From: Streptomyces sp. DT2A-34
GTDB taxonomy: Bacteria > Actinomycetota > Actinomycetes > Streptomycetales > Streptomycetaceae
Direction of reading: 5' to 3'
Length of the DNA stretch: 64,000 nt
NCBI RefSeq assembly: GCF_030499515.1
Contig: NZ_JASTWJ010000001.1
Span: 3,080,001-3,144,000 of the forward strand
Part shown: piece by piece, positions 1 through 11,741 of the stretch
How the letters are laid out: every line of letters begins with the position of its first letter
Position numbering within the stretch: the first letter of the stretch is position 1
Position numbers and translations under genes: made by a program
The notes under the pieces: generated by a model
What the model was told of the DNA's origin: nothing
Seen by the model: only the letters and a program-made list of their open reading frames with translations
Databases searched by the model: none

Positions 1-2433
1 CCGGAGCTGCGGTCGCTGGCCGTGGGGGCGGAGGCGTGCCCGCCGGATCTGGTGGCCCGCTGGGCCGTCGGCGGGCGCCGGTTCCACAACGCCTACGGGC
101 CCACCGAGTTCACGGTCGGCGCCACCGTCTCCGGCCCGCTGACCGGCGACGGCACGGTGCCGCCCATCGGCGCCCCGTTCCCGGGCACGCGCGCGTACGT
201 CCTCGACGGGCGGCTGCGTCCCGTGCCGCCCGGGGTGTGCGGCGAGCTCTATCTGGCGGGGCCGGGAGTGGCGTACGGCTATCTGGGGCGGGCGGCGGCG
301 ACCGCCGAGCGGTTCGTCGCCGACCCGTACGGGCCGCCCGGCGAGCGCATGTACCGCACCGGGGACCTGGCCCGCCGCCGGGACGACGGGCAGCTGGAGT
401 ATCTGGGCCGCTCCGACGACCAGGTGAAGATCCGCGGCCTGCGCATCGAGCCGGGCGAGATCGCGGCCGTCCTCACCGGGCATCCCTCGGTCGGGCAGGC
501 GGTCGTCGTCGTACGGGAGGACCGGCCGGGCAGGCCACGGCTCGTCGCCTACGTCGTGGGCGGCGACGAGGGCGTCCCGGCACCGGACGCGCTGCTCGCG
601 TACGCCGCCGGGCGGTTGCCCGCCGCCATGGTGCCGTCCGACGTGGTGGTGCTGGACGAGCTGCCGCTGGCGGCCAACGGCAAGCTGGACCGGGCCGCTC
701 TGCCCGCCCCGGGCAGCCGGCCGAACGGCTCGGGACGGGCCCCGCAGGGTGCCCGCGAAGTCACCCTGTGCGCCCTGTTCGAGGAGGTGCTCGGCGTCGA
801 ACGGGTCGGCGCCGACGACGACTTCTTCCGGCTGGGCGGCGACAGCATCATGGCGATCCAGCTGGCGGGGCGGGCCTCGGGGGCGGGGCTCGGCATCGTG
901 CCGCGTGACGTCTTCACGGCCCGTACGCCTGCCGTGCTCGCGCTGACGGCACGGGAGGCGGCGGACCCCGGCGTCGGCGAGGACACCGGCACGGGGCGGT
1001 TCCCGCTCACGCCCGTCATGCGGTGGTGGCGCGAACAGGCCGGGGACCCGGCCGCGTTCACGCAGTCGATGGTGTTCCCGGTACCGCGGGACGCCGGCCC
1101 GGAGCGTGTCGAGGCGGCGGTGCGCGGGCTGGTCGAGCGGCACGGTGTGCTGCGGATGCGCCTGGTGGACGGGGAGCTGGAGATCCCCGAGGGCGTCCCC
1201 GGTGGGTCGGTGGAGCGCGTCGAGGTGCCCGTCGGCGCCGATCCGCGGGCGGCGGCCGAGGAGTGGGCGGCGTCGGTGCGGCTCGACCCGGAGAAGGGGG
1301 AGATGCTGCGGGCCACCTGGCTCGACCCGGCCTCCGGCGGGCCGGGGCTGCTGTTGCTGACGGTGCACCATCTGGCGGTGGACGGGGTGTCCTGGCGGCT
1401 GCTGGGTCCCGACCTGGCGGCCGGGCTGGCCGGGGAGCGGCTGCCGCAGAGCCCGGGCACGTCCTTCGCGCGCTGGGCGCGGCTGCTGGCGCGGGAGGCG
1501 GTCAGGCCCGGGGCGGCCGATACGGAGGCCGCCTGGTGGGAGCGGATGCTGAGCGGCCCGGACGCGCGGATCGCGGGCGGGCGGGGTGTCGGGGCGAGCC
1601 GTGCCGTGCTCACCGTCGAGCTGACCCCCGAGGTCACCGAGGCGGTCCTGTCCGAGGTGACCGCGGCCTTCCACTGCGGCCCGGACGCCGTGCTGCTGAC
1701 GGCGCTGGCCGCGGCGGCGGTACGGCGGCGGGGCGAGGCCCCTGCGACGGTCACCGGCCTGCTGGTCCACCTGGAGGGCCACGGCCGCGAGGCGCTCTCC
1801 GAGCCCGCCGACATCTCCCGCACCGTCGGCTGGTTCACCACCCAGTACCCGGTCCGGCTGGACGCGGGCGGCGCGCTCGGTCCGGAGTTCTGGCAGCCCG
1901 CGCGGGACGCGGCCGGTGCGGCGCTCAAGCGGGTCAAGGAGCAGCTGCGGGCGGTCCCGTCGGGCGGGCTCGGCTGGGGCCTGCTGCGCCACCTCAACCC
2001 GGACACGGCCCCGAAGCTGGCCGCGCTGCCCGTCCCGGACCTGCGCTTCAACTACCTGGGCCGGTTCTCCGGCGGCGACACGGCCGACGGGGAGCTGCTC
2101 GGCATGGCCGCGGAGGCGCTGCCGCTCGGCCATGCGGTGGAGGTGGACGCGCTGGTCCTGGAGCGGGACGGCGGGCGGCTGGGTCTGAGCGCCGGGTTCT
2201 CGTACGCGCGCGGGGTGCTCGGCGAGGACGAGGTGAGGGAGCTGGCCCGGCTGTGGTGCGAGGCGATCGAGGTGCTGGTCGAGCACGCCCGCAGGGACGG
2301 CGCCGGCGGCCACACCAGCTCCGACTTCCCCCTGGTCGACCTGTCGTCGGATCAGCTCGCCCTGCTGGAGGACGACCTGGAGTTCGAGGACTGGGACGAC
2401 GAGGACGACGAGGGCGAAGAGGGGAACGACTGA
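1..2433 (+). CDS. NRPS, A-PCP-E module (5' truncated by window edge)
   Basis: The reading frame is open from base 1, so the gene begins before the window. Seen in order: the C-terminal half of an adenylation domain (A5 NAYGPTE, A7 MYRTGDL, A8 [15 protein letters not shown]10 lysine in [10 protein letters not shown]); a peptidyl carrier domain with phosphopantetheine site LGGDSIM near base 840; and an epimerization domain ([10 protein letters not shown] near base 1370, [11 protein letters not shown] near 1830, NYLGRF near 2050). The E domain implies that this module activates an L-amino acid and passes it on as the D-epimer to the next protein. Substrate cannot be predicted because the A4 region lies outside. 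The protein ends in a very acidic tail ([20 protein letters not shown]), probably a docking segment. Its stop overlaps the next start (TGATG), so the two are translationally coupled. Confidence 0.95.
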   Translation, partial: PELRSLAVGAEACPPDLVARWAVGGRRFHNAYGPTEFTVGATVSGPLTGDGTVPPIGAPFPGTRAYVLDGRLRPVPPGVCGELYLAGPGVAYGYLGRAAATAERFVADPYGPPGERMYRTGDLARRRDDGQLEYLGRSDDQVKIRGLRIEPGEIAAVLTGHPSVGQAVVVVREDRPGRPRLVAYVVGGDEGVPAPDALLAYAAGRLPAAMVPSDVVVLDELPLAANGKLDRAALPAPGSRPNGSGRAPQGAREVTLCALFEEVLGVERVGADDDFFRLGGDSIMAIQLAGRASGAGLGIVPRDVFTARTPAVLALTAREAADPGVGEDTGTGRFPLTPVMRWWREQAGDPAAFTQSMVFPVPRDAGPERVEAAVRGLVERHGVLRMRLVDGELEIPEGVPGGSVERVEVPVGADPRAAAEEWAASVRLDPEKGEMLRATWLDPASGGPGLLLLTVHHLAVDGVSWRLLGPDLAAGLAGERLPQSPGTSFARWARLLAREAVRPGAADTEAAWWERMLSGPDARIAGGRGVGASRAVLTVELTPEVTEAVLSEVTAAFHCGPDAVLLTALAAAAVRRRGEAPATVTGLLVHLEGHGREALSEPADISRTVGWFTTQYPVRLDAGGALGPEFWQPARDAAGAALKRVKEQLRAVPSGGLGWGLLRHLNPDTAPKLAALPVPDLRFNYLGRFSGGDTADGELLGMAAEALPLGHAVEVDALVLERDGGRLGLSAGFSYARGVLGEDEVRELARLWCEAIEVLVEHARRDGAGGHTSSDFPLVDLSSDQLALLEDDLEFEDWDDEDDEGEEGND

Positions 2434-5400
2434 TGGGCGACCGCATCGCCGACGTACTGCCGCTCTCCCCCGCCCAGGAGGGCCTGCTCTTCCACGCCCT
2501 GCGCGACCCGGACCGCCCCGACCCGTATCTGGTGCAGGCCCGTTTCCGGATCGCCCCCGGCATCACGGCCGAGGCCGTGCGGGCCGGGGTGACGGCGCTG
2601 CTGGAGCGGCACCCGAATCTGCGGGCGCGGTTTCGGCACGCGCATGTCGACCGGCCGGTGCAGGTGATCCCGCGCTCGGTGAAGGTGCCGTGGACGGAGA
2701 CCGACTGCACGGGCCGCACGCCGGACGAGACGGAGGCGGAGTTCGCGCGCCTCATGGCCGAGGACCGGGGCCGCCGCTTCGACCTGGCCCGGCGCCCGCT
2801 GGTACGGGCCACGCTGGTCCGGCACGACGCGGGCGCCGCGCTGCTTCTGACGCTCCATCACATCCTGCTGGACGGCTGGTCGCTGCCGTTGCTCGCGCGG
2901 GATCTGGAGGCGCTGACGACAGGTACCGCCGCGCTGCCGCCCGCCGTGCCCTTCAAGCAGTACCTGGTCTGGCTGAACGGCCAGGACCAGGCACGGGCCC
3001 AGACCGCCTGGCGCGAGGCGCTGGACGGGCTGTCGCGGCCCGCGCTGCTCCCCTCAACCGTGCCGGAGGGGCCGGACGGGCCGGACGGGGCCGAGGACAC
3101 GGTCGACGTGGAGCTGACGCCCGAGCTGACGGCGGCGATCACCCGGCGTGCCGCGGACGCGGGCGTCACCGTCAACACCGTGGCGCAGACCGCCTGGGCC
3201 CTGGCGCTGGCCCGGTTGACCGGTGCCGAGGACCTGGTGTTCGGCGCGGTCGTCTCCGGGCGGCCGCACGATCTGCCCGGGGTCGAGCGGATGGTGGGCC
3301 TGTTCATCAACACGCTGCCGGTGCGGATCCGGCTGCGCCGCGGTGAGGGCGTCGACGAGCTGCTGGCCCGCGTCCAGAGCGAGCAGCCGCGGCTGGCGCC
3401 GTATCACCATGTACGGCTGTCGCAGGTGCAGCGGGCGGCCGGAGCGGGCGAACTCTTCGACACGGTCCTGGCGTTCGAGAACTTCCCGCGCGCCCAGGGG
3501 CCCACCGCGGGCGTCGAACTCGTCGAGACGCGGGACGCGACCCACTACCCGGTGACGGTCGCCGTCGTCGCCGGGGAGCGGATGCTGCTGCGGATCAGCT
3601 GCCGCCGGGGCATCTCCGCGGCCACGGTCGGCGCCCGCCTGGCACGCGCCTTCGAGGCGCTGACGTACGCGCACGCCACACCGGCCGACCGGCTCGACGT
3701 CCTCCCGCAGGAGGAGCGGCGACAGCTGCTCACCCTGGCCGAGGGGCCGGTACGTCCGGTAGCGGGACCGCTGAGCATCCCCGGGCGCTTCGCCGAGCAG
3801 GCGGCCCGTACCCCCGACGCGCCGGCCGTCGAGGCGGACGGTGAGGTGCTGACGTACGGCGGTCTCGACGCGGCGTCCGACCGGCTGGCGGGGCGGCTGT
3901 GGGAGGCGGGGGTGCGGCCCGGCGACACGGTGGCGCTGCCGCTGGCCCGGTCCGTGTCACTGGTCGTCGCACAGCTGGCGGTGCTGAAGGTGGGTGCGTG
4001 CTGTCTGCCGCTGGATCCGGCGGCTCCGGCGGGGCGGGCGGCGGCGCTGATGGGGCAGGCTGGTGCACGGGTGGCCATCACGACGGCCCATGTGCAACTA
4101 CCGGAAGGAATACGGTCGTTGGGCCCGGAGGGCGCCGACACCGGCGCGCCGCCGACGGTGGCCGTGCGCCCGGAATCCGCCGCCTACGTGATGTACACCT
4201 CCGGCTCGACCGGCGAACCCAAGGGCATCCTCACCCCGCACCGGGCCGTCGTCGAACTCGCCGCCGACACCCTCTTCGCGGGCGGCGCGCACGAGCGGGT
4301 GCTGCTCCACAGCCCGCACACCTTCGACGCCGCGACCTACGAGACCTGGGTGCCGCTGCTGAACGGCGGCACGGTCGTGCTCGCCCCGCCCGGCCCCGCC
4401 GCCCCCGACCTGCTGAAGCGGCTGCTGCCCGAAACGCGCGTCACCGCCCTGTGGCTCACAGCCGAACTCCTGCGCGCGGTCGCGGAGATCGCGCCCGAGG
4501 CGCTCGGCACCGTGCGGGAGGTGTGGGCGGGCGGGGACGTCCTCGCGCCCGAGGCGGTCCGGCGGGTGCGCGAGCACTGCCCCGGCACTCGGGTCGTCAA
4601 CGGCTACGGGCCCACCGAGACGACCGTGTTCGCCACGGCCCACCGGGTCACCCGTGACGTCGGCGCGTCCGTGCCCGTCGGACGCCCCCTGGACAACACC
4701 CGCGCCTACGTCCTCGACCACCTCCTGCGCCCCGTACCGGCCGGAACGGCAGGCGAGTTGTACGTCGCCGGCTCCGGGCTCGCCCGCGGATACCTGAACC
4801 GTCCGGGCCAGACCGCCGAGCGCTTCGTCGCCGACCCCTACGGGCCGCCCGGCGCCCGGATGTACCGCACGGGCGATCTGGTGCGGCAGCTCCCGGGCGG
4901 CGAGCTGCGGTTCATCGGCCGGAGCGACGACCAGGTCAAGGTACGGGGCTTTCGGATCGAGCCCGGCGAGGTGGAGGCCGCCCTGGCCGCCTGCCCGGGC
5001 GTGGAGCGGGCCGTGGTGGCCGCGCGCCCGGGGCCGGACGGCGGCAAGAGGCTCGTCGCGTATGTCGTGGGCGGCGACCTGGGTCTCGTACGGGAGCATG
5101 CGGCGCGCACGCTGCCGGCGCATCTGATGCCGTCGGCGTGGGCCGCCCTCGACGCCGTACCGCTGACCGCGCACGGCAAGGTCGACCGGGCCGCACTGCC
5201 CGAACCCGGGCCGCAGCGGGTCCGGCCGAGCCACGGACGGATCGCGCGGCCGGGACGCGAGCAGCTGCTGTGCGCGCTGTTCGCCCAGGTGCTCGGGGTC
5301 GAGGCGGTCGGCCCCCACGCCGACTTCTTCGCGTACGGCGGCCACTCGCTGCTCGCCCTGCGGCTGACCGCGGCGATCCACGCCGAGCTCGGGACCCAGG

Positions 5401-6326
5401 TGTCGCCGGCCACGCTGTTCGAGGCGCCGACGCCGGCCGCGCTCGCCGCGCGCCTGGCCACCGGACAGGTGGACCACGACCACGGCAAGGGCGACGAGGA
5501 CGCGTACGCCCCGCTGCTCGCCCTGCGCCGCGAGGGCGATCTGCCCCCGCTGTTCTGCCTCCACCCGGGGCTGGGGCTCGGCTGGGGATACGCGGCGCTG
5601 CTGCCGCACCTCGCCCCCGGCAGACCGGTGTACGCCCTGCAGACACCGGTGCTGCACGGCGAGCAACTGCCGGACACGCTCGGCGAGTTGGCCGAGAGAT
5701 ATCTGCCGCGCATCCGGGCGGTGCGACCGCACGGGCCGTATCTGCTGCTGGGCCGCTCCTTCGGCGGGCCGTTCGCCCATGAGCTGGCGGTGCGGTTGCG
5801 CGCGGCCGGCGAGGAGGTCGCGCTCGTCGCCGTGCTGGACTCGATGCCGAAGCCGCCCGAGGTCGCGCGGGTGCCGCTGGACCCGGCGGTCGTGGAGCAG
5901 GTGGCACTGGGCAACCTGCTGCGCAACGCGCTGCCCGGGGTCGCGGCCGGCGCCGGGCCGCTGGAGCGGGCCAAGGTCGTCGCACGCGTCCACGCGCACA
6001 GCGCGCTCTTCGCCGACCTCGCCGAACAGCGCCTCGACACCCTGGTCGCCGCCATGGAGCGGTACATCGAGATGGCCCGCGCCTGGCAGCCGTCGCCGTA
6101 CGACGGCCGGGTGACCCTCTTCTCGGCCACCCGCGCCTCGGAGGCGACGACCGCGCGGAAGAACGCCGCGTGGCAGGCCTGCTCGGCCGGGGTGGACGTA
6201 CACGAACTGGACTGCGAGCACAGCGATGTGCTCACCCCGGGGCCGGTCGGCGAGATCGCCGCGGCCGTGGAGGACGTACTGGCAAGGGATCGCACGGGGG
6301 ACGGAGCACAGACAGATGGACGCTGA
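2433..6326 (+). CDS. NRPS, C-A-PCP-TE terminal module
   Basis: 1297 residues. Order seen: condensation domain (about 1-430; HHILLDGW active site, later [11 protein letters not shown]), adenylation domain (about 440-930; [44 protein letters not shown]), carrier domain (YGGHSLLAL), and a type I thioesterase (about 1035-1290; FCLHPG, nucleophile in GRSFGG, late His in DCEHSD). Because it follows an E domain the C domain should be of the DCL kind. My hand-read specificity signature is D-A-Y-W-W-G-G-V-F-K, close to signatures known for valine, so a branched aliphatic residue is the best guess. The TE makes this protein the likely chain-release point, although two more synthetase genes follow it. 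Start chosen at the ATG that overlaps the upstream TGA. Confidence 0.95.
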   Translation: MGDRIADVLPLSPAQEGLLFHALRDPDRPDPYLVQARFRIAPGITAEAVRAGVTALLERHPNLRARFRHAHVDRPVQVIPRSVKVPWTETDCTGRTPDETEAEFARLMAEDRGRRFDLARRPLVRATLVRHDAGAALLLTLHHILLDGWSLPLLARDLEALTTGTAALPPAVPFKQYLVWLNGQDQARAQTAWREALDGLSRPALLPSTVPEGPDGPDGAEDTVDVELTPELTAAITRRAADAGVTVNTVAQTAWALALARLTGAEDLVFGAVVSGRPHDLPGVERMVGLFINTLPVRIRLRRGEGVDELLARVQSEQPRLAPYHHVRLSQVQRAAGAGELFDTVLAFENFPRAQGPTAGVELVETRDATHYPVTVAVVAGERMLLRISCRRGISAATVGARLARAFEALTYAHATPADRLDVLPQEERRQLLTLAEGPVRPVAGPLSIPGRFAEQAARTPDAPAVEADGEVLTYGGLDAASDRLAGRLWEAGVRPGDTVALPLARSVSLVVAQLAVLKVGACCLPLDPAAPAGRAAALMGQAGARVAITTAHVQLPEGIRSLGPEGADTGAPPTVAVRPESAAYVMYTSGSTGEPKGILTPHRAVVELAADTLFAGGAHERVLLHSPHTFDAATYETWVPLLNGGTVVLAPPGPAAPDLLKRLLPETRVTALWLTAELLRAVAEIAPEALGTVREVWAGGDVLAPEAVRRVREHCPGTRVVNGYGPTETTVFATAHRVTRDVGASVPVGRPLDNTRAYVLDHLLRPVPAGTAGELYVAGSGLARGYLNRPGQTAERFVADPYGPPGARMYRTGDLVRQLPGGELRFIGRSDDQVKVRGFRIEPGEVEAALAACPGVERAVVAARPGPDGGKRLVAYVVGGDLGLVREHAARTLPAHLMPSAWAALDAVPLTAHGKVDRAALPEPGPQRVRPSHGRIARPGREQLLCALFAQVLGVEAVGPHADFFAYGGHSLLALRLTAAIHAELGTQVSPATLFEAPTPAALAARLATGQVDHDHGKGDEDAYAPLLALRREGDLPPLFCLHPGLGLGWGYAALLPHLAPGRPVYALQTPVLHGEQLPDTLGELAERYLPRIRAVRPHGPYLLLGRSFGGPFAHELAVRLRAAGEEVALVAVLDSMPKPPEVARVPLDPAVVEQVALGNLLRNALPGVAAGAGPLERAKVVARVHAHSALFADLAEQRLDTLVAAMERYIEMARAWQPSPYDGRVTLFSATRASEATTARKNAAWQACSAGVDVHELDCEHSDVLTPGPVGEIAAAVEDVLARDRTGDGAQTDGR

Positions 6327-9300
6327 CGACACAGGGACCGTCGGGGAGCACGAGGAGGCTCCCGGCGATGGCGAGGAGTACGAGTTCCCGACCTCGGACG
6401 CGCAGGCCCGGCTGCTCGTCCTGGACCACATGGACCCGGGCAGCCCGACCTACCACGTGCCGGCCGCGTTCGCCGTGCGCGGGCCGTTCGACGTGACCGC
6501 CTTCGGCCGGGCCGTGGACGCGCTCGTCGCCCGGCACGAGTCGCTGCGCACGGTGTTCCGCACCGGCCCCGACGGGGTGCCGCTGCAGATCGTGTCCGCC
6601 ACGGGGAGGGCCGAGCCGCGCGTGGAGCGCGACGTACCCTCGTCCGAGGTGGACGCGCGGATGCGCGCGGAGGCCGCCCGCCCCTTCGACGTGACGTCCG
6701 GCCCGCTGCTGCGCTGCACGCTGTACGCCGTGGACGACGGCAGCCACCGCATCCTGCTCGTCGCCCACCACCTGGTCTGCGACGGCTGGTCGCTGGGCGT
6801 GCTGCTGCGCGAGCTGTCGGCCGGGTACGAGAACGAGACCAAGGGCCTGCGCCACACGCTGCCCGAACTCCCGCTGCAGTTCCCGGACTTCGCGGCCTGG
6901 CAGCGGGAGCGGCAGGCGGCGGGCGAGTACGCCGACTCGGTCGCGCACTGGGCCGGGCTGCTGCGCGGGGCTCCCGGGACGGTCGCGCTGCCGCTGGACC
7001 GGCCGCGTGGGGCGGTCCGTTCGGCGGCGGGCGGCACCGAACGCTTCACGCTGTCGGCCCGGCTCCGTGAACGGCTCGCCGAGACGGCCGGAGCACGCGG
7101 CGGTACGCCGTTCATGGCGGTGTTCGCCGCGTACGCCGCGTTCGTGAGCCGGCTGTCGGGCTCCGAGGACCTGGTGATCGGCTTCCCCGTCTCCGGCCGG
7201 GACCGCCCCGAACTCCAGGACATGGTCGGCATGCTGACCAACACCCTGGCCCTGCGCGTCGACCTGTCCGGCGACCCCTCGTACCACGACCTCATCGCCC
7301 GTCTGCGCACCGCGCTGCTGGACTCCCAGCCGTACCAGGACGCCCCCTTCGAGGCGGTCGTGAACGCGGTCGCCCCGGCCCGCGAGATCAGCCACGACCC
7401 GGTCGTCCAGGTGATGTTCGGCTACGACGACGACACCGAGCTGACGCTGCGGCTGGCCGGCGCCGAGGTCGAGCGGGTCCATGTACCGCTGGACACCGCG
7501 AAGTTCGACTTCCATCTCCAGGTGGAGCGGTGGGGCGAGGATCTCGCCGCGTACCTGATCCACCGCAGCGCCCTGTTCGAGTCGGAGACGGTACGGCGGT
7601 GGGTGCGGTGCTTCGAGACACTGCTGGAGGGGCTGCTGGACAGCCCGGAGGCCCCGGTGTCGGCCATCGACATGCTCCCGCCGGACGAACACGAGTGGCT
7701 CGTGACCCAGGGCACGGCAGCGCCCCCCAGGGGCGCGGGGCTGTATCAATATGCGGCTCCGCCGCGGGGCGCGACCAGCCACAACAAACCCGCAGACGCC
7801 CGACGACACAGTGTGGCACCCCCTGCGGCGCACTTGGTACCCGATCTCGTGGCGGACCGAGCCGCCGAACAACCGGAAGCCACCGCCCTGGTCTGCGGCG
7901 ACCTGCGCCTCACATACCGCGAACTACTGAAGCGCGCCGACACCCTCGCAGCCCACCTACAGGCACGCGGCGTCCGACGCGGAGACCGGGTCGGCCTGCT
8001 CCTACCCCGCGGCGCCGACATGGGCGTCGCCGCCCTCGCGGTGCTGCGTGCGGGCGGCGCCTACGTACCCCTGGACCCGGCGCATCCGGCCGCCCGCCTG
8101 GCCTACATGGTGAACAACTCGGGCACGTCCCTGCTCCTGACGGCAGAAGGGACGACAGGCCTGACGACGACGGACGTCCCGGAACTACGCGTGGACGAGA
8201 CCACGGACGAGGTGCCTCCGCCCGCCCCCGTGGCATGCGCCCCCCACGACCTCGCCTACGTCCTCTACACCTCCGGCTCCACCGGCGTCCCCAAGGGCGT
8301 CGCCGTCGAGCACCGCGCCCTGCTCAACCTCGCCGTGAACGTCCGCCCCGTGTTCCCGGTGACCGAGACGGACCGCGTCCTGCAGTTCGTGTCGTTCGGC
8401 TTCGACGTGGCCGTGTCCGACCTGTTCTTCCCCTGGGTCGCGGGCGCGGAGCTGCACATCGCGCGGGAGGACGAGCGGCTGGGCGAGGCGCTCCAGGCGC
8501 GGTTGCGGGACTCCCGCATCACCTACGTGTTCCTGCCGCCGTCCGCCGCGATGACCCTGCCCCGCGCCCCGGGCGCCCTGCCCGAGCTGCGCACGCTCGC
8601 GGTCGGCGGCGAGGCCTGCCCGGCCGAACTGGTCGAGCGGCTCGCCGAGGAGGGCCGCCGGATCGTCAACGCGTACGGCCCCAGCGAGGCCACGGTGTAC
8701 TCCACCACCGCCGATCTGCGCCCGGGCGAACCGGTGGTGATCGGCAACGCCGTCCCCGGCACCCGCGCCTACGTCCTGGACCGGCGCCTGCGCCCCGTCC
8801 CGGTCGGCGTGACGGGCGAGCTCTACGTCGCCGGCGCCTCTCTGGCCCGCGGCTACTTCGGCCGGCCCGGCATGACCGCCGAGCGCTTCGTCGCCGACCC
8901 GTACGGGCCGCCCGGCAGCCGGATGTACCGCACCGGGGACCTGTGCCGCATCGACGCGCACGGCGTGCTGCACTATCTCGGCCGCGGCGACTCCCAGGTG
9001 AAGCTACGCGGCTACCGCATCGAACTGGGCGAGATCGAGGCGCTGTTGGCGGGCCATCCCGACGTCACGGTCGCCGCGGCGGCGGTACGCGGGGAGGGGG
9101 CCGAGCAGCGGCTCGTGGCGTATGTGGTCGGGAAGGGCGCCGAGACGGGCCCGGACACGGACACGGGCCCCTCGGACAAGGCCCTGCGCGCCCTCCTCAC
9201 CCGACGGCTCCCCGGCTACATGGTCCCGGAGGTCTTCGTACGCCTGCCGGACCTGCCCCTGAACCGCTCCGGAAAGATCGACCGGGCCCGGCTGCCCGAA

Positions 9301-9675
9301 CCCCCCTCGTCGCGCCCCGAGTTGACGGAGTCGTACGCCGCCCCGAGCACCGAGGCCGAGCGACGCGTGGCCCGGGTCTGGCAGCGGGTGCTGACCCTGG
9401 ACCGGGTCGGCGTCCACGACAACTTCTTCGACCTGGGCGGCAATTCGGTACGGCTGCTGGCCGTGCTGGCGGCGCTCCAGGAACACCCGGAGTACCGGGA
9501 CCTCACCCTGATCGACCTCTTCCGGCACCCGACGGTCGCCGCCGTGGCGGCCCATCTCGACCGCTCGGCCGAGGAGCCCGCACGCCACGAGGAGGCGGCC
9601 CGGCGCGGCGGCGATCGCCGGCAACGCCAGGCAGCCATGCAGAAACTCCGTTCCAGGAAAGGCACGACGCGATGA
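6316..9675 (+). CDS. NRPS, C-A-PCP module
   Basis: 1119 residues from the ATG overlapping the previous gene by 11 bases. Condensation domain about 15-450 ([21 protein letters not shown]), adenylation domain about 500-985 ([54 protein letters not shown]), carrier domain about 1010-1080 (LGGNSVRLL). There is no TE or E domain. The C domain looks like the LCL type. The C-A linker (about residues 468-499) is abnormal: it is encoded by a copy of a dispersed Streptomyces intergenic repeat that stays in frame (see the repeat entry). The downstream KS-ACP overlaps it by four bases, so this module probably loads an amino acid that the KS then extends with a C2 unit. Its place in the assembly order is not fixed by gene order. 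Confidence 0.94.
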   Translation: MDADDTGTVGEHEEAPGDGEEYEFPTSDAQARLLVLDHMDPGSPTYHVPAAFAVRGPFDVTAFGRAVDALVARHESLRTVFRTGPDGVPLQIVSATGRAEPRVERDVPSSEVDARMRAEAARPFDVTSGPLLRCTLYAVDDGSHRILLVAHHLVCDGWSLGVLLRELSAGYENETKGLRHTLPELPLQFPDFAAWQRERQAAGEYADSVAHWAGLLRGAPGTVALPLDRPRGAVRSAAGGTERFTLSARLRERLAETAGARGGTPFMAVFAAYAAFVSRLSGSEDLVIGFPVSGRDRPELQDMVGMLTNTLALRVDLSGDPSYHDLIARLRTALLDSQPYQDAPFEAVVNAVAPAREISHDPVVQVMFGYDDDTELTLRLAGAEVERVHVPLDTAKFDFHLQVERWGEDLAAYLIHRSALFESETVRRWVRCFETLLEGLLDSPEAPVSAIDMLPPDEHEWLVTQGTAAPPRGAGLYQYAAPPRGATSHNKPADARRHSVAPPAAHLVPDLVADRAAEQPEATALVCGDLRLTYRELLKRADTLAAHLQARGVRRGDRVGLLLPRGADMGVAALAVLRAGGAYVPLDPAHPAARLAYMVNNSGTSLLLTAEGTTGLTTTDVPELRVDETTDEVPPPAPVACAPHDLAYVLYTSGSTGVPKGVAVEHRALLNLAVNVRPVFPVTETDRVLQFVSFGFDVAVSDLFFPWVAGAELHIAREDERLGEALQARLRDSRITYVFLPPSAAMTLPRAPGALPELRTLAVGGEACPAELVERLAEEGRRIVNAYGPSEATVYSTTADLRPGEPVVIGNAVPGTRAYVLDRRLRPVPVGVTGELYVAGASLARGYFGRPGMTAERFVADPYGPPGSRMYRTGDLCRIDAHGVLHYLGRGDSQVKLRGYRIELGEIEALLAGHPDVTVAAAAVRGEGAEQRLVAYVVGKGAETGPDTDTGPSDKALRALLTRRLPGYMVPEVFVRLPDLPLNRSGKIDRARLPEPPSSRPELTESYAAPSTEAERRVARVWQRVLTLDRVGVHDNFFDLGGNSVRLLAVLAALQEHPEYRDLTLIDLFRHPTVAAVAAHLDRSAEEPARHEEAARRGGDRRQRQAAMQKLRSRKGTTR
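7718..7812 (+). repeat. Dispersed Streptomyces intergenic repeat inside NRPS C-A linker
   Basis: This stretch reads like an intergenic element and matches another stretch of this window (about 28012-28070) over roughly 60 bases with few differences. The shared core includes gcggctccgccgcg, flanked by ggggcgcgg on the left and a gcgacca/gcgatca plus gccac block on the right. Here it is translated as an Ala/Pro/Arg-rich, low-complexity linker between the condensation and adenylation domains. The frame stays open although the copy differs in length from the intergenic copy. That such elements normally lie between genes is from knowledge of the genus; the match itself is seen directly. Confidence 0.8.
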
Positions 9676-11741
9676 CGACCGAGGAAGCCGCACCGCACGA
9701 CCTTGAGTCCGCGGTGGCCGTCGTGGGGATGAGCGGACGCTTCCCCGGCGCCCCCGACCTCGACACGTACTGGGCCAACCTGCGCGACGGTGTCTGCACC
9801 CTCTCCACCTTCACCGAGAAGGAGCTGCTGGCCGACGGAGCGGACGCGGCGGAGCTGAGCAGTCCCGCGTACGTCCGCGCCCAGGGCCGCCTCCCCGACG
9901 CCGACCGCTTCGAGGCGGACCTCTTCGGCTTCAACCGCACGGAGGCGGCGGCGCTGGACCCGCAGCACCGCGTGCTGCTGGAGACGGCGTGGTCCGCCCT
10001 GGAGGACGCGGGACGCGCCCCGCTGACTGCACCATCTGCCGCTGCCGCGGCGGGCCCGCCTCGCACCGGCGTGTACGTGGGCGGCAGCCCCACGGAACAC
10101 GCGCTGGCGGCGGGCACCGACCCGGCGCTCGCGGCGTCGATCGGGGCCCTGCAGGTCCGTATCCTCACCGACCGCGAGTTCCTGGCGCCCTGGATCTCCT
10201 ACCGGCTGGGCCTGGAGGGCCCCAGCATGACGGTCCAGACGGCCTGCTCGACGTCGCTGACGGCGGTCCACCTGGCCGTCCAGGCGCTCCTCCTCGGCGA
10301 GTGCGACATGGCCCTCGCGGGCGGCGTGGCCATCGGCAGCGTGCGCAAGCAGGGCTACGTCCACTATCAGGGCGGGATCTTCTCCCCCGACGGCCGTTGC
10401 CGCCCCTTCGACGAGAAGGCGGCCGGCACGGTGCCCGGCAGCGGCGTGGGCGTGCTGGTGCTGCGCCGGCTTCAGGACGCGCTGGCCGACGGTGACCCGG
10501 TGCGCGCGGTGATCCGGGGTACGGCGGTCACCAACGACGGTTCCGGCAAGGTCGGTTTCACCGCTCCGGGGGTGGACCGGCAGTCGGCCGCGATCACGGA
10601 GGCGTGGGCGGCGGCGGGCCTGGAGCCGTCGGCGGCGCAGTACGTGGAGGCACACGGGACGGGGACCGAACTCGGGGACCGGATCGAGCTGGAGGCGGCG
10701 AGCGCGGCCTTCGCGGGCGGGGCGGGCATCGGCCTCGGCTCGGTGAAGTCGAACATCGGGCACGCGGACGCGGCGGCCGGGGCGGCGGCGCTGATCAAGA
10801 CGATCCTGATGCTGGAGCACGCGACGCTGGCCCCGACGGTGGACGTCACGAGCCCGGTCGCCGCCCTGCGGGGGTCACCGCTGCGGCTGGTGACCGAGAC
10901 CGAGGAGTGGCCGAGCCGTGCGGGCCTGCCCCGGCTGGCGGGCGTGACGTCGGTGGGCATCGGCGGCACGAACGTGCATGTGGTGGTGCAGGAGGCACCG
11001 GCGCGACCGGCTCCGGCGGACGACGCCGTACGACCGCTGGTCCTGCCGCTGTCGGCCCGGACCGAGCCGCAACTGGCCGCCGCGGCGGAGCGGTTGGCCT
11101 CGGCGCTGCGCACGCCGGACGCCCCCTCCTTGGCCGCCGTCGCGCACACCCTGCGCACGGGCCGGGTCCCGATGCCCGTACGCGCCTATGTCGTGGCCGG
11201 CACACGAGGGGAGGCGGCCGACAGGCTCACGGCATTGGCCGAGGGCCGCCGGGACACGACGACCGACCCTCTCGGCGAGGCCTGGCTGAAGGGTGAGCAG
11301 GTCACGTGGCCGGCCCTGGACGGCGACGTACGGCGCGCGCGGATCCCGACGTACCCGTTCGCGGGCGAGAGCTACGGCGCGCTGACGCTGATCGGGCCCG
11401 CGGCGCAGGAGCCGCGGGTGGAGGCGGCGCCCGGCGCCACGGCACCCGCCCCGCAGGACGAACTCGGGGACAAAGTGACCGAGCTGGTGATCGAGGCGCT
11501 GGATCTGAACAGTGCCGCCGATCTCGCGCAGACGTACTTCGAGGCGGGCGGCGACTCACTGACGGCCGTTCACCTCGCCGGCAGGCTCCGCGACGAGCTG
11601 GGCATCGACGTGCCGATCCAGCTGTTCCTCGAACCGATCACACTGAAGGACATGACGATCAGCATCTGCGAGATGAAGCGGAACGGTGGCGAGGACGGCG
11701 CCCTCGACGCCCTCCTCGCCGAATTCGAGGCGGAGTCGTGA
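9672..11741 (+). CDS. AT-less PKS module (KS-ACP)
   Basis: 689 residues. A modular ketosynthase (VVGMSGRFPGA near residue 20; nucleophile Cys in TACSTS; EAHGTGTELGD; SVKSNIGH) occupies about 1-430. A short region that looks like the KS-AT linker follows. It is joined directly to a stretch ending RIPTYPF, the usual end of the post-AT linker. The acyltransferase core is therefore absent rather than moved. A carrier domain (GGDSLTAVHL) closes the protein. Chemically it should condense an aminoacyl thioester with malonate supplied by an external acyltransferase, giving a statine- or beta-keto-type extension; that is inference. It overlaps the C-A-PCP gene by four bases (ATGA) and the thioesterase by GTGA, so it is translated with them. 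Confidence 0.92.
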   Translation: MTTEEAAPHDLESAVAVVGMSGRFPGAPDLDTYWANLRDGVCTLSTFTEKELLADGADAAELSSPAYVRAQGRLPDADRFEADLFGFNRTEAAALDPQHRVLLETAWSALEDAGRAPLTAPSAAAAAGPPRTGVYVGGSPTEHALAAGTDPALAASIGALQVRILTDREFLAPWISYRLGLEGPSMTVQTACSTSLTAVHLAVQALLLGECDMALAGGVAIGSVRKQGYVHYQGGIFSPDGRCRPFDEKAAGTVPGSGVGVLVLRRLQDALADGDPVRAVIRGTAVTNDGSGKVGFTAPGVDRQSAAITEAWAAAGLEPSAAQYVEAHGTGTELGDRIELEAASAAFAGGAGIGLGSVKSNIGHADAAAGAAALIKTILMLEHATLAPTVDVTSPVAALRGSPLRLVTETEEWPSRAGLPRLAGVTSVGIGGTNVHVVVQEAPARPAPADDAVRPLVLPLSARTEPQLAAAAERLASALRTPDAPSLAAVAHTLRTGRVPMPVRAYVVAGTRGEAADRLTALAEGRRDTTTDPLGEAWLKGEQVTWPALDGDVRRARIPTYPFAGESYGALTLIGPAAQEPRVEAAPGATAPAPQDELGDKVTELVIEALDLNSAADLAQTYFEAGGDSLTAVHLAGRLRDELGIDVPIQLFLEPITLKDMTISICEMKRNGGEDGALDALLAEFEAES

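Noticed and set aside
4098..6431. Long minus-strand frame across the second NRPS gene
   Set aside because: No motif, lies on top of A, PCP and TE domains.
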